From: Streptomyces sp. man185
GTDB lineage: Bacteria; Actinomycetota; Actinomycetes; Streptomycetales; Streptomycetaceae
Assembly (NCBI GenBank): GCA_002551355.1
Contig: NTHE01000033.1
Location: forward strand, 1-64,000
Direction of reading: 5' to 3'
DNA: 64,000 nucleotides
Every line of letters starts with the position of its first letter. Position 1 is the first letter of the stretch. Below the pieces are notes generated by a model that was given only the letters and a program-made list of their open reading frames with translations, had not been told where the DNA came from and did not search any database. Below, piece by piece: positions 50,063 through 58,549 of the stretch. The position numbers and the translations under genes were made by a program.

Positions 50063-51355
50063 TCAGGCGGCGGCCCCTTCGCCCGGCTCGCAGGGGTCGC
50101 CGGGTTCCTCCCGGACACCTGACGTCCCCCCGGTCGGCGCGGAATCCGACGGGGAAGGGGACGGGGTGTCGCCGGGGTCGGGACAGCCCGGTTCGGTCTC
50201 GCCGGGGTCGGGCGGTGTGGTGGGCCCGGTCGGGTCGGGGCTGGGACTCGGGCCCGGGTCCGTCGGGCCGGGGCCCGGGTCGGTGGGGTCGGGGCCCGGG
50301 TCGGTGGGGTCGGGGCTGGGCCCTGGGCCGGGATCGGTGGGGTCGGGCCCCGGGTCCGTCGGGTCGGGGCTGGGACTCGGGGAACCCGGGCCCGTGGGAC
50401 GGGGCGTGGGGGTCGGACTCGGCGGCCGGGTCGGCTGCGGTCCGACGACGACGCCTCCGCCGCCCTTGCCGGGCGGCTTGGGAGCGCCGGGACCGCCGAC
50501 GGGGGCCTCGGGCCGCGTCTTCCCGCCCGGGCCGGGGCTGACCGGGAGGACGCCCTCGCCATCGGCGACCGCGTGGCTGCCCGTGCGGTAGAAGTCCAGC
50601 CAGGACAGCACCGTCCGCAGGTAGGTGTCGGAGCGGTTGTAGCTGAGGATCGCCCGGTCCAGGTCGGCTCGGCGGGTCAGATCGCGCGACCCGGCACAGA
50701 GGTAGTGCCCGGCGGTGAGCGCCGCGTCGTAGATGTTGTTCGGGTCCCGGCGGCCGTCGCCGTTGCCGTCCGCGCCCCAGGCCGCCCAGGTGGACGGGAT
50801 GAACTGCATCGGCCCGACGGCCCGGTCGAACGTACGGTCGCCGTCGTACGCCCCCGCGTCGGTGTCCCGGATCAGCGCGAAGCCGTTGCCGTCGAGCGCG
50901 GGGCCGAGGATCGGGGCGAGGGTCGTCCCGCGCGCGTCGACCCGGCCGCCGGACGCCTGCCCGGACTCGACCTTGCCGATCGCCGCGAGCAGCTGCCACG
51001 GCAGCCCGCAGCCCGGGTCGCTGCGGCCGACCATGCTCTCGGCCTTTCGGTAGGCGGCCAGCACGGTGGCCGGGATGCCCGCCTCGGCCAAGGACCGGGC
51101 CGGCAGCGGATCGGGAATCGCCCCGGGCTTCGGAGGCCCGGGCGGCTCCGGGGTCCGCAACGGCGGTAACTCGGTGTGGTAGACGTCGTCGCCCGGCACC
51201 TCGGTCCAAACGACGTCGTCGGAGGCCGCCGCCTTCTCCGGCCGGGGCTCGGGCAGCGTGAGCCCCGGGGCCTGGGACGCGGTGAGCGCGGTCATCGCGG
51301 CGACGGCGGTGGCCGTGGTGCCGAGCCGGCGGCGCACCGTGCGGTTGAAGCTCAT
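50063..51355 (-). CDS. Lytic transglycosylase with Pro/Asp-rich tail, end of mce operon
   Basis: 430-residue exported enzyme. A signal-like N-terminus (to about residue 43) leads to an SLT/MltB-like domain (about 90-265) with catalytic Glu in IGKVESG and the family blocks GPMQFIPSTWAAWG and DAALTAGHYLCAG. It would cleave peptidoglycan glycan strands. From about residue 290 the protein is Pro/Gly/Asp/Thr-rich with DPTDPGP-type repeats, a wall-spanning or flexible tail. ATG 51355 follows GGGAG and starts 17 bases after the last Mce-associated gene, so it belongs to the operon. Confidence 0.85.
   Translation of the reverse strand: MSFNRTVRRRLGTTATAVAAMTALTASQAPGLTLPEPRPEKAAASDDVVWTEVPGDDVYHTELPPLRTPEPPGPPKPGAIPDPLPARSLAEAGIPATVLAAYRKAESMVGRSDPGCGLPWQLLAAIGKVESGQASGGRVDARGTTLAPILGPALDGNGFALIRDTDAGAYDGDRTFDRAVGPMQFIPSTWAAWGADGNGDGRRDPNNIYDAALTAGHYLCAGSRDLTRRADLDRAILSYNRSDTYLRTVLSWLDFYRTGSHAVADGEGVLPVSPGPGGKTRPEAPVGGPGAPKPPGKGGGGVVVGPQPTRPPSPTPTPRPTGPGSPSPSPDPTDPGPDPTDPGPGPSPDPTDPGPDPTDPGPGPTDPGPSPSPDPTGPTTPPDPGETEPGCPDPGDTPSPSPSDSAPTGGTSGVREEPGDPCEPGEGAAA
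50210..50400 (-). repeat. Short tandem repeats coding the DPTDPGP tail
   Basis: Imperfect direct repeats of about 18-24 bases built from GGGTCGGGGCCCGGGTCGG-like units code repeated Asp-Pro-Thr-Asp-Pro-Gly in the transglycosylase tail. The copy number may vary between strains by slippage. Confidence 0.7.
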
Positions 51356-51372
51356 GGGTGCTCCCTCAGGTC

Positions 51373-52146
51373 TCAGCGGGTGAAGGTGTCGATCGCGGCG
51401 ATCAGCCAGGCGTCCCCTCGGCGGACGGCGTCCACGGCGAACATGGCCGCCGCGTACGTCGTCTCCTCGTCCTTGCCGGTACGGGTGTTGCTCTGGTCCG
51501 CGAAGATCAGCAGCCGGGCCCGGTCGCCGTCGAGGAACTCGACCCCGCTCTCGGTGACGGTGGTCGTCAGGACGAGCTTCTGCTCCGGAGCCTGCTCCCG
51601 TACGTCGGCGAGCATGTCCTTGTGCTGCTGCACGGCCCGGCCGGTCAGATAGGTGCTCGCCGCGCGGTCGGACCGGGCGGGCGAGGCGTAGTCGTACGAG
51701 AACACCGCGCCGACCGCCTCGCCGATCCGGCCCTTCACCTCGCTGGTCCGGCCGATGTCGGTGAGCGCGGTGTTCTGCCGGGCGGGCTCGTCGCGGAGGT
51801 CGTCGGCCGAGGCGAAAGCCCAGGCGGCGAAGGCCCCGAGGAGCATGGTGAGCGCGCAGAGCACGGCGGGCAGCGTGCGGCGGAGGCGGGAGGCCTTGGC
51901 GCGGCCGGCCTCCGTCGGGGCGGCTGGAGCCGGGGCGGGCTCGGTGGCGGCTTCGGGTGCGTCCGGGTCGGCGGCGTCCGTGTCGCGGGCGGCGGCGCTT
52001 GCCGCTGCCCGTGGTTCGGGCTCGGCGTCCGTGTCCGTGGCCGCGGTGGCCGGTTCGTACACCGGCTCCGTCCCGGCCCCCGCCGTACGCGAGGGCGTCG
52101 TGGCGAGCCGGCGGCGACGGTTGACGAGGTGACGGGTCGTCGACAT
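51373..52146 (-). CDS. Mce-associated protein, type B, second copy
   Basis: 257-residue membrane-anchored Mce-associated protein. A long Ala/Asp/Glu-rich cytoplasmic N-terminus (about 95 residues) precedes one span (about 100-122), then an outer domain with LRDEPARQNTALTD, VFSYDYASPARSDRAASTYLTG and KLVLTTTVTESGVEFLDGDRARLLIFADQ. It aligns along its outer domain with the product of 52853-53470. Family members stabilise or assist MCE complexes. ATG 52146 has GGAGAGG upstream. Confidence 0.82.
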   Translation of the reverse strand: MSTTRHLVNRRRRLATTPSRTAGAGTEPVYEPATAATDTDAEPEPRAAASAAARDTDAADPDAPEAATEPAPAPAAPTEAGRAKASRLRRTLPAVLCALTMLLGAFAAWAFASADDLRDEPARQNTALTDIGRTSEVKGRIGEAVGAVFSYDYASPARSDRAASTYLTGRAVQQHKDMLADVREQAPEQKLVLTTTVTESGVEFLDGDRARLLIFADQSNTRTGKDEETTYAAAMFAVDAVRRGDAWLIAAIDTFTR

Positions 52147-52202
52147 GGGTGGGTCCTCTCCGGGTCGTGCGGGGCGGGGTGCGGCGGGGTGCGGCGTGGA
52201 GG

Positions 52203-52793
52203 TCAGCCGGCCGTGGAGCCGACGGGCGCCTGGCCCAGCGCGCTGAGCTTCCACCCCCCGGCGGTCCGGGTGAGGCTGCCGAGCAACCGGCTCTCCTTCA
52301 CCGCCGGTTCACCCTTGGGCGCGGTGACGGTGACCCGCAGCGCCACCATCACCCCAGCTCGTCCGGCCCGTTGGTCCAGCTCGGTGACCGCGCCGGAGAG
52401 GACCTTGGCCGTGCTCACCGTCTTCGTCTCGGCGATCTGCTTGGCGAACGCGTCGCGCCCGTCGACGAGTTGGCGGTGGAGGTCGCCCGTGGTGGACTGC
52501 TCCCAGCTGTCGAGCCCCTTCTCCAGCGACCGGTGGTCCAAGGTGTTCATGTTCTGCACCGCCTGCTCCCCCGCCGCCAACGCGTCGTCCCGCGCCTGCG
52601 CGAAGAACGCCGCGTCGTCGTGCGAGGCCTCGTAGCGCTGCCAGCCGCCCCAGCCCGCCGCTCCGGCCGCGCAGACCGCCAGGGCCAGCGCGGCGAGCAG
52701 CAGCGGGTTCCTCGTTCCCGCACGCGAAGTCGGGGTTCCTTCTGCGGTCCTGGTGGTCTCGGCGTTCTTCTTCGCCGTCCGCTGCCCTGCCAT
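52203..52793 (-). CDS. Mce-associated protein, type A, second copy
   Basis: 196-residue protein with a short polar N-terminus, one span (about 31-52) and an outer domain (FFAQARDDALAAGEQAVQNMNTLD ... LRVTVTAPKGEP) of the SnoaL/NTF2-like Mce-associated fold. It aligns with the product of 53467-53988. ATG 52793 has GAGG 7 bases upstream; 56 bases separate it from the following gene. Confidence 0.82.
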   Translation of the reverse strand: MAGQRTAKKNAETTRTAEGTPTSRAGTRNPLLLAALALAVCAAGAAGWGGWQRYEASHDDAAFFAQARDDALAAGEQAVQNMNTLDHRSLEKGLDSWEQSTTGDLHRQLVDGRDAFAKQIAETKTVSTAKVLSGAVTELDQRAGRAGVMVALRVTVTAPKGEPAVKESRLLGSLTRTAGGWKLSALGQAPVGSTAG

Positions 52794-52852
52794 GTGGTGC
52801 CTCTCCCCTGCCTGCCGAACCGGACCGGTGCGCCGTCGCCGCCGGGCCGCCG

Positions 52853-53470
52853 TCATGTGGAGCCGATCTCGACGATCCACCAGCGCCCGCCGCGCAGTTC
52901 GGCGGTCACCGTGAGCTGCGCGGAGGCGGTGGTGGGGGTGCGGTCCCGGCGCTCGTAGACCTGGTCGAGGAAGACCAGGAGGTGCGCGCTGTCGTCGGTC
53001 AGCCGGGTCACGCCGGCCCGGACGACCTCGGTGGTGAGCGTCAGCTTCTGGTCGGCGGACTGCCGCTCGACCTGGCCGAACAGTGCGGCGTACTGCTGGA
53101 GCGCCTTGCCCGCAAGGACCTCTTTCGCCGCCGCCCGCGTGGTGGCGGTGGCTCCGGGGCCGTACGAGAAGATCCTGCTGAGCGCGCTGCTGACGTCGCC
53201 GGTGACGCGCGTGGTCGCCTCCGCGTCGGTGAGCGCGAGGTTCGCCGTGGCCGGGGTGTCGCGCAGTTGGCGTCCTTCGGCGAACAGGGCGCCGCCCGTG
53301 GCCAGAAGGGCGACCGTGAGCAGTGCGCCGAGGAGGCGCGGCCACCGGCGGCGGGCCGGGTCCGCTCTGTCCTCGGTTTCCGTCGCCACCGTTTCGGCCT
53401 CCCGGGCTTCGGGGCCGGGGTCGCGGGCGGCCTCGCTGTTCACCGTCGTCGTTCCTCCGCTCGCTCTCAT
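52853..53470 (-). CDS. Mce-associated protein, type B, first copy
   Basis: 205-residue membrane-anchored Mce-associated protein: acidic N-terminus, one span (about 46-66), outer domain with LRDTPATANLALTDAEA, IFSYGPGATATTRAAAKEVLAG and KLTLTTEVVRAGVTRLTDDSAHLLVFLDQ. The ATG at 53470 overlaps the upstream stop codon (ATGA). Confidence 0.83.
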   Translation of the reverse strand: MRASGGTTTVNSEAARDPGPEAREAETVATETEDRADPARRRWPRLLGALLTVALLATGGALFAEGRQLRDTPATANLALTDAEATTRVTGDVSSALSRIFSYGPGATATTRAAAKEVLAGKALQQYAALFGQVERQSADQKLTLTTEVVRAGVTRLTDDSAHLLVFLDQVYERRDRTPTTASAQLTVTAELRGGRWWIVEIGST

Positions 53471-53988
53471 CGGCCGCCACCCGTCCCGATCGCCGTGAGC
53501 GCCTTGATTTTCCAGCCCTCGGCGGTACGGGCGAGGGTCGCCCCGAACCGCTTGCGCTGGGTGCCGGCCGCGCCGGTGCGCGGGGTGACCTCGACGTCCA
53601 CGGTGGCGATCAGCTCCGCCGTGCCGGTGCGCTCGTCCAGAGCGGTGAGCGCGGCCGAGCTCACCTTGGACCGGGCCGTGTCACCCGCCGCCGTCAGGGA
53701 CTTGGCGTCGGCTTTCCGGGTGCGCTCCAGCTGGTCGCGCAGTGGCCCGGCGGAGGAGTCGAGCCAGGCCCGCAGCCCGGCGTCGACGCGCTTGGCGTTC
53801 TCGCCGTCCAGGCTGTTCAGCGTCGCGAGGTGCCGCTTGCCGTCGGCCAGGGCCGCGTCGCGTGCCTTCGCGTACGACAGCGAGCGGTCGCCGCGTGCCT
53901 GTCCGTACGACCAGGCACCCAGCCCGCAGAGCAGGGCGGCGACGAGCAGGACGGCCCAGCCGGCCCGGCGTCGGGTGCGGGGGGTCAT
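53467..53988 (-). CDS. Mce-associated protein, type A, first copy
   Basis: 173-residue protein with an N-terminal span (about 10-29) and an outer domain beginning SYAKARDAALADGKRHLATLNSLD, of the Mce-associated family. ATG 53988 overlaps the stop codon of the sixth MCE gene by four bases, so it is translated with the MCE core. Confidence 0.83.
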   Translation of the reverse strand: MTPRTRRRAGWAVLLVAALLCGLGAWSYGQARGDRSLSYAKARDAALADGKRHLATLNSLDGENAKRVDAGLRAWLDSSAGPLRDQLERTRKADAKSLTAAGDTARSKVSSAALTALDERTGTAELIATVDVEVTPRTGAAGTQRKRFGATLARTAEGWKIKALTAIGTGGGR

Positions 53989-55220
53989 GAGCCGCCTCCC
54001 AGGCCCAGCAGCCCGGCCATGCCCTCGGCCGGCGGCTGGGCGGTCGCGGATGCGCCGGCCACGGCTCCGGGCAGCTTCATCGACCCCGGGACGGCCGGCT
54101 TCGGCACCGGTCCGCCCTTGGGAGCGTTGGCGCTGCCCCGGACGTTGATGCCGGTGCCCGGCGAGGACGTGCAGCGGGCGGCGGTGTTGACGGCGGGCCC
54201 GGCCGAGGTGTCGAGGCCGTTGCGGTAGACCGTGCCGCCGTAGCCGGCGGTGCAGGGCAGCGGTTCGAAGAAGGTGAGGGACATGCCGAACCGGGCGCCG
54301 TCGTCGTCGACCGCGCTCGCTCCGGCCGCGGCGACGGCGGGGAGCTTCACGAGGAGTTCCTCCAGGCCGCGTTGGCGGGTGACGGCGACCTCCGACGTGG
54401 TGAGGAGGTTGGCGACGACGACGCCGAAGGCGGGGTCGAGGTCGCGCAGCAGTCCGCTGATCTGGACGGCGGCGTCCGGGGTGGTCGCGATCAGGCGGCG
54501 CAGGTCGGCGTCGGAGCCCTTGAGTTCGGCGGCCAGCTCCTTGGCGCCCTTGGCGAAGCCCTTGAGGGCCTGCCCCTGTTCGGCCTGGGTGCGCAGGACC
54601 TTCTCGCCGTCGGCCATCAGCCGGGTGGTGACCGGCAGGGCCCGGTCCGCGGCCTCGACGAAGTCGCCACCGGTGTCCAGGAGGACCTGGAGGTCGTCGC
54701 CGCGCCCTTCGAAGGCTGCCCCGAACTCCTCGACGACGGTCCGCAGGCTCTCCAGGTCCACCGAGCTCGCCAGGTCGTCGACGCTGGTGAGGACGTCGGT
54801 GGGAGGCGCGGGGATGGTGGTGTCGGCCTCGTCGATGACCGAGCCGTTGCCCAGGAAGGGGCCCTCCGCGCGGGTGGGCCGGAGGTCGACGTACTGCTCG
54901 CCGACCGCTGAGAGGTTCGCGACGACGGCCGTGAGACTGTCCGGGATCCGCGGGGCGTCCTTCTCGATCCGCAGCTCGGCCTCCACGCCGTCCTCGGTCA
55001 GCTCGATGGGGCCGACGCGGCCCACGGAGACGCCCCGGTAGGTGACGTTGGAGTGGGTGTACAGGCCGCCCGTCTGCGGGAGTTGGACCGTGACGGTGTA
55101 GTAGCTGCGCAGTCCGACGTAGTGGCCGAGATCGGCGTACCGCACGCCGAGGTAGCCGAGGACCAGGACGGCGATGACGAGGAAGGCGAGGTTCTTCAGC
55201 CGGATGGCGAGAGTGATCAC
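53985..55220 (-). CDS. mceF: MCE family protein, position F
   Basis: 411-residue MCE (MlaD-like) protein. One N-terminal span (about 8-28), the MCE domain (about 40-118; GGLYTHSNVTYRGVSVGRV ... ANLSAVGEQYVDL), then a long helical region to about residue 270 and a Pro/Ala-rich C-terminus with two Cys pairs. Six such proteins form a hexameric tube that carries lipids across the envelope. GTG 55220 overlaps the upstream stop. Confidence 0.92.
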   Translation of the reverse strand: MITLAIRLKNLAFLVIAVLVLGYLGVRYADLGHYVGLRSYYTVTVQLPQTGGLYTHSNVTYRGVSVGRVGPIELTEDGVEAELRIEKDAPRIPDSLTAVVANLSAVGEQYVDLRPTRAEGPFLGNGSVIDEADTTIPAPPTDVLTSVDDLASSVDLESLRTVVEEFGAAFEGRGDDLQVLLDTGGDFVEAADRALPVTTRLMADGEKVLRTQAEQGQALKGFAKGAKELAAELKGSDADLRRLIATTPDAAVQISGLLRDLDPAFGVVVANLLTTSEVAVTRQRGLEELLVKLPAVAAAGASAVDDDGARFGMSLTFFEPLPCTAGYGGTVYRNGLDTSAGPAVNTAARCTSSPGTGINVRGSANAPKGGPVPKPAVPGSMKLPGAVAGASATAQPPAEGMAGLLGLGGGS

Positions 55221-56392
55221 GGTGTCGCCTCCTTCGTGGTCTTCGGTGTGCCCGACACGGCGGGCAGCGGCAGCGCGCCCCGGGTCGCCGCCGCCGCGCC
55301 CTCCCCCTCGGCCGGGGGCAGCGGAATGCCGGGCTCGTCCGGGGTGAGCGGGGGGATGATCTGCGTTCCGGGCATGGCCGTCACGTCCAGGTAGACGTTG
55401 AGGTAGTCGCCCTTGACGCCGCGCAGCACCTCGTCCGTGAAGGGGTACGTCAGCAGCACCTGGAGCGAGTCGGGGAGGTCCTGGCCGGAGTCGGCGAGCG
55501 CCTTGAGGGTCGGGGCGAGCGCCTTGAGGTCGGCGATCATGTCGGCTTTGCTCCGGTTGATCGTGTCGACGGCCACGGTGGACAGGGTGTCCAGGGAGCG
55601 CAGCATGGTCAGCAGGGAGCCGCGCTGCTTCTCCAGGACCTTGAGCCCGGGGCTGAGTCCGGTGAGGACTGTGCCGACGTCCTGTTTGCGGGTGGCGAGG
55701 GTGGCGGCGAGGCGGTTGACGCCGTCGAGGGCCTTGGTGATGTCGCCCTTGTTCTCGTCCAGGTCGGTCACGAGCGTGTCGACCCGGTCGAGGACGGAGC
55801 GGATCTGCGGTTCCTGTCCGGCGAGCGCCTTGTTGAGTTCGGTGGTGATGGTCTTGAGCTGGTTGACGCCGCCCCCGTTGAGGAGCATGGACAGGGCTCC
55901 GAAGACCTCTTCGACCTCCGGGTTCCGGTTGGTGCGGGAGACGGGGATGCGGCCGCCACTGGCGAGCGATCCGTGCGCGGTGCCCTCGGGGGGCGGGGCG
56001 AGCTGGATGAACTTCTCGCCGAGCAGACTGGACTGTTCGAGCCGGGCGTAGGCGTTGGCGGGGAGCTTGATCTTCCCGTTGACCTGCATGGTGACCCGGG
56101 CCCGCCAGCCGTCCGGGGCGAGCTCGATCCTCGTGACCCGCCCCACGGACACGTCGTTGACCTTGACCGAGGACTGCGGGGCGAGGCTGAGGACGTCGCC
56201 GAACTCCGCGGTGACTTCGTAGGGCCGGTCGCCGAGGTCCGCGCCGCCGGGCAGCGGGATCTGCTCGATGCCGGTGAAGGAGGGGGCGTCGGGGCGGACC
56301 ACGACCAGGGCGATCAGCGCTCCGGTCGCGAGCAGGGCGACGGCGGCGACGGCGGCCCGTGCGGCCGGTCTGCGACGGGCGTCGTCGTTCAT
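55217..56392 (-). CDS. mceE: MCE family protein, position E
   Basis: 391-residue MCE protein with an N-terminal hydrophobic segment (about 12-30), MCE domain (about 57-135; LAPQSSVKVNDVSVGRV, EQSSLLGEKFIQLAPP) and helical region. The fifth gene of mycobacterial mce operons usually codes a lipoprotein, but here the signal region contains no cysteine, so a lipobox is absent and a membrane anchor is expected. ATG 56392 overlaps the upstream stop. Confidence 0.9.
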   Translation of the reverse strand: MNDDARRRPAARAAVAAVALLATGALIALVVVRPDAPSFTGIEQIPLPGGADLGDRPYEVTAEFGDVLSLAPQSSVKVNDVSVGRVTRIELAPDGWRARVTMQVNGKIKLPANAYARLEQSSLLGEKFIQLAPPPEGTAHGSLASGGRIPVSRTNRNPEVEEVFGALSMLLNGGGVNQLKTITTELNKALAGQEPQIRSVLDRVDTLVTDLDENKGDITKALDGVNRLAATLATRKQDVGTVLTGLSPGLKVLEKQRGSLLTMLRSLDTLSTVAVDTINRSKADMIADLKALAPTLKALADSGQDLPDSLQVLLTYPFTDEVLRGVKGDYLNVYLDVTAMPGTQIIPPLTPDEPGIPLPPAEGEGAAAATRGALPLPAVSGTPKTTKEATP

Positions 56393-57528
56393 CCTTCCGC
56401 CCCCTTCTTCTTGCCGGACGTGCCGGGCTGCTTGTCGGGGGTGCCGTAGACCGTGCCGACCTCCGGCAGCGGCAGGACGGGCAACGCCTTGCGGCGGTTC
56501 GCGTCGACGGGGGTGAGGCCGGTGAGCCGGCCGGCCGCGGCGGCGGCCCCCGGGTCGACGAGCGGTCCGCCCATGGACAGTTCGTTGAGGTTGGTGCGCC
56601 CGTTGAGGGTGCGGTTGGCCGGGTCGTAGGCGTTGAGGACGTTGCCCGCGGCGAGCGGCAGGGTGTCCATCGCCTCGGCGAGCGAGGCGCGCTGGTCGAC
56701 GAGCGCCTGGGTGACGGGGACCAGGGCCTCGACGTTCTTCTTGAGCGAGCCGCGGTTCTTGGCGATGAAGGTCTTGACCTGGCCGAGGGCGGTGCCGAGT
56801 TCCTTGAGGGCCGCGCTGAGGTTCTTCTTGTCGTCGGCGAGGAAGGAGGTGACCGTGTTCAGCTGCTGCTCGGCGCTGCGGACGTTGCCGTCGTTCTCCT
56901 TGAGCATGGTGGTGAAGCGCTGGAGGTGGGTCAGGGTGTCGAAGAGGTCGCCGCTGCTCCTGTCGAGCGTCTTGGTGGCCTTGCCGAACTGCTCGATGGA
57001 GTCCCCGATGGCCTTGCCGTTGCCGTCGAGGTTCTTCGCGCCGGTGTCCAGGAGGCGGGCGAACGCCCCGTCCGCGTTGGCTCCGTCGGGGCCGAGCGCG
57101 GTGGAGAGTTCGGTGATGGAGGCGTACAGCTCGTCGACCTCGACGGGGGTGGCGTTGCGGGCCGCGGGCAGCACCGCGTCGTCGGCGAGCCGGGGCCCGC
57201 CGTCGTAGGCCGGGGCGAGCTGGACGTAGCGGTCGGCGACGAGGCTGGGAGCGACGACGACGGCGTGGGCGTCCTTGGGGACGTCGATGCCCCGGTCGAG
57301 GCGCAGCACGACCTTCACCTCTTCGCCGCGGGGTTCGACGGAGTCGACGGTGCCGACCTTGACGCCGAGGATTCTCAGGTCCGACCCCGCGTAGACGCCG
57401 GTGGCCCGGTCGAAATAGGCGGTGACGGTGGTCTTGCCGTCCTCCTCCAGGGCGCTCACGCCGGTGGCGGCCGCGACGGCGACGAGGGCGAGTCCGGCGG
57501 CGATGCCGGTGATGCGGGTGCGTCTCAT
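56389..57528 (-). CDS. mceD: MCE family protein, position D
   Basis: 379-residue MCE protein: one span (about 6-26), MCE domain (about 34-112; VYAGSDLRILGVKVGTVDSV, APSLVADRYVQLAP), long helical segment and a polar Lys-rich end. It starts one base after the stop of the previous gene and overlaps the next by four bases. Confidence 0.91.
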   Translation of the reverse strand: MRRTRITGIAAGLALVAVAAATGVSALEEDGKTTVTAYFDRATGVYAGSDLRILGVKVGTVDSVEPRGEEVKVVLRLDRGIDVPKDAHAVVVAPSLVADRYVQLAPAYDGGPRLADDAVLPAARNATPVEVDELYASITELSTALGPDGANADGAFARLLDTGAKNLDGNGKAIGDSIEQFGKATKTLDRSSGDLFDTLTHLQRFTTMLKENDGNVRSAEQQLNTVTSFLADDKKNLSAALKELGTALGQVKTFIAKNRGSLKKNVEALVPVTQALVDQRASLAEAMDTLPLAAGNVLNAYDPANRTLNGRTNLNELSMGGPLVDPGAAAAAGRLTGLTPVDANRRKALPVLPLPEVGTVYGTPDKQPGTSGKKKGAEG

Positions 57529-57529
57529 G

Positions 57530-58549
57530 TCAGCGGCCCCCTTGCTGCCGGGGTGGCATGCATCCGGTCGCCGGGGGTGTGCCGGCGGGGAGGTAGTTCT
57601 TGGGCACGACGCCGCAGACGTAGTTGTCGAACCAGCGCCCGCTGCCGAGGGTGTTGCCGACGAGCCGGCTGTACGAGCCGGTGGTGGCGAGGATCTTGTC
57701 CAGGTTCTTGCGGTTCTTCACCAGGACGGCGGTGACCCGGCCGAGGGAGGCCAGGGTCGGCCCGAGCTGCTTGTCGTTGTCCCGGACGAGTCCGGTGAGC
57801 TGGGTGCCGAGGTTGCGGGTGCCGGTGAGCAGCAGATGGATGGAGTCGCGGCGGGCCTGGATCTCGCCGAGCAGCAGGTTCCCGTCCTCCAGGAGGGTTT
57901 CGAAGCTGCTCTTCTTCCCGTCGAGGGTCTTGGTGAGCTTCTTGCTGCTGCTGAGCAGGGTGGCGAGCTGGGCATCGCGTTCGGAGACCGTACGCGAGAG
58001 GGCGGAGAGCCCGTCTGCGGCGCTGCGGACGTGGGGCGGGGAGTCCTTGAAGGTGGCGGAGATCGTCTCGAAGCTCTTGGCGAGCTGGTCGGTGTCGATC
58101 TCGCCGATGGTCTCCCCGAGCCCGTTGAACGCCTGGGTGACGTCGTACGGGGAGGTGGTGCGGCTCGCGGTGATGCGGGAGCCGGGGTCCTGCGGGGCGT
58201 CGCCTAGGGGGTCGACGGCGAGGTACTTCTCCCCGAGCAGGGTCTTGATGGCGATGCCCACGGTGGAGGAGTCGCCGATCCAGGCGTCCTTGACCCGGAA
58301 GTCGACCCGGACCCTTCCGCCGTCGAGGGACACGCCGGTGACCTCGCCGACCTTCACTCCGGCGATCCGTACCTCGTCGCCGTCGGCGAGTCCGGCGGAT
58401 TCGGCGAAGTCGGCGCTGTAGGAGGTGCCGCTGTCGACGAAGGGCAGGGCGTCGGCACGCCAGGCGGCGAGGCCGAGGAGGGTCAGGACGAGGAGTCCGA
58501 CGAGGGCGACGGCGACCGGGTTGCGTTCCCGGATGGGTGTGATGCTCAT
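57530..58549 (-). CDS. mceC: MCE family protein, position C
   Basis: 339-residue MCE protein: span at about 12-31, MCE domain (about 40-118; LADGDEVRIAGVKVGEVTGV, KTLLGEKYLAVDP), helical region, then two cysteines near the C-terminus (YVCGVVP, TGCMPP) that could form a disulfide. ATG 58549 overlaps the stop of the upstream gene (ATGA). Confidence 0.92.
   Translation of the reverse strand: MSITPIRERNPVAVALVGLLVLTLLGLAAWRADALPFVDSGTSYSADFAESAGLADGDEVRIAGVKVGEVTGVSLDGGRVRVDFRVKDAWIGDSSTVGIAIKTLLGEKYLAVDPLGDAPQDPGSRITASRTTSPYDVTQAFNGLGETIGEIDTDQLAKSFETISATFKDSPPHVRSAADGLSALSRTVSERDAQLATLLSSSKKLTKTLDGKKSSFETLLEDGNLLLGEIQARRDSIHLLLTGTRNLGTQLTGLVRDNDKQLGPTLASLGRVTAVLVKNRKNLDKILATTGSYSRLVGNTLGSGRWFDNYVCGVVPKNYLPAGTPPATGCMPPRQQGGR

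Noticed and set aside
50210..50400. CRISPR-like array of short repeats
   Set aside because: Units are contiguous without spacers and code an in-frame Pro/Asp tail.
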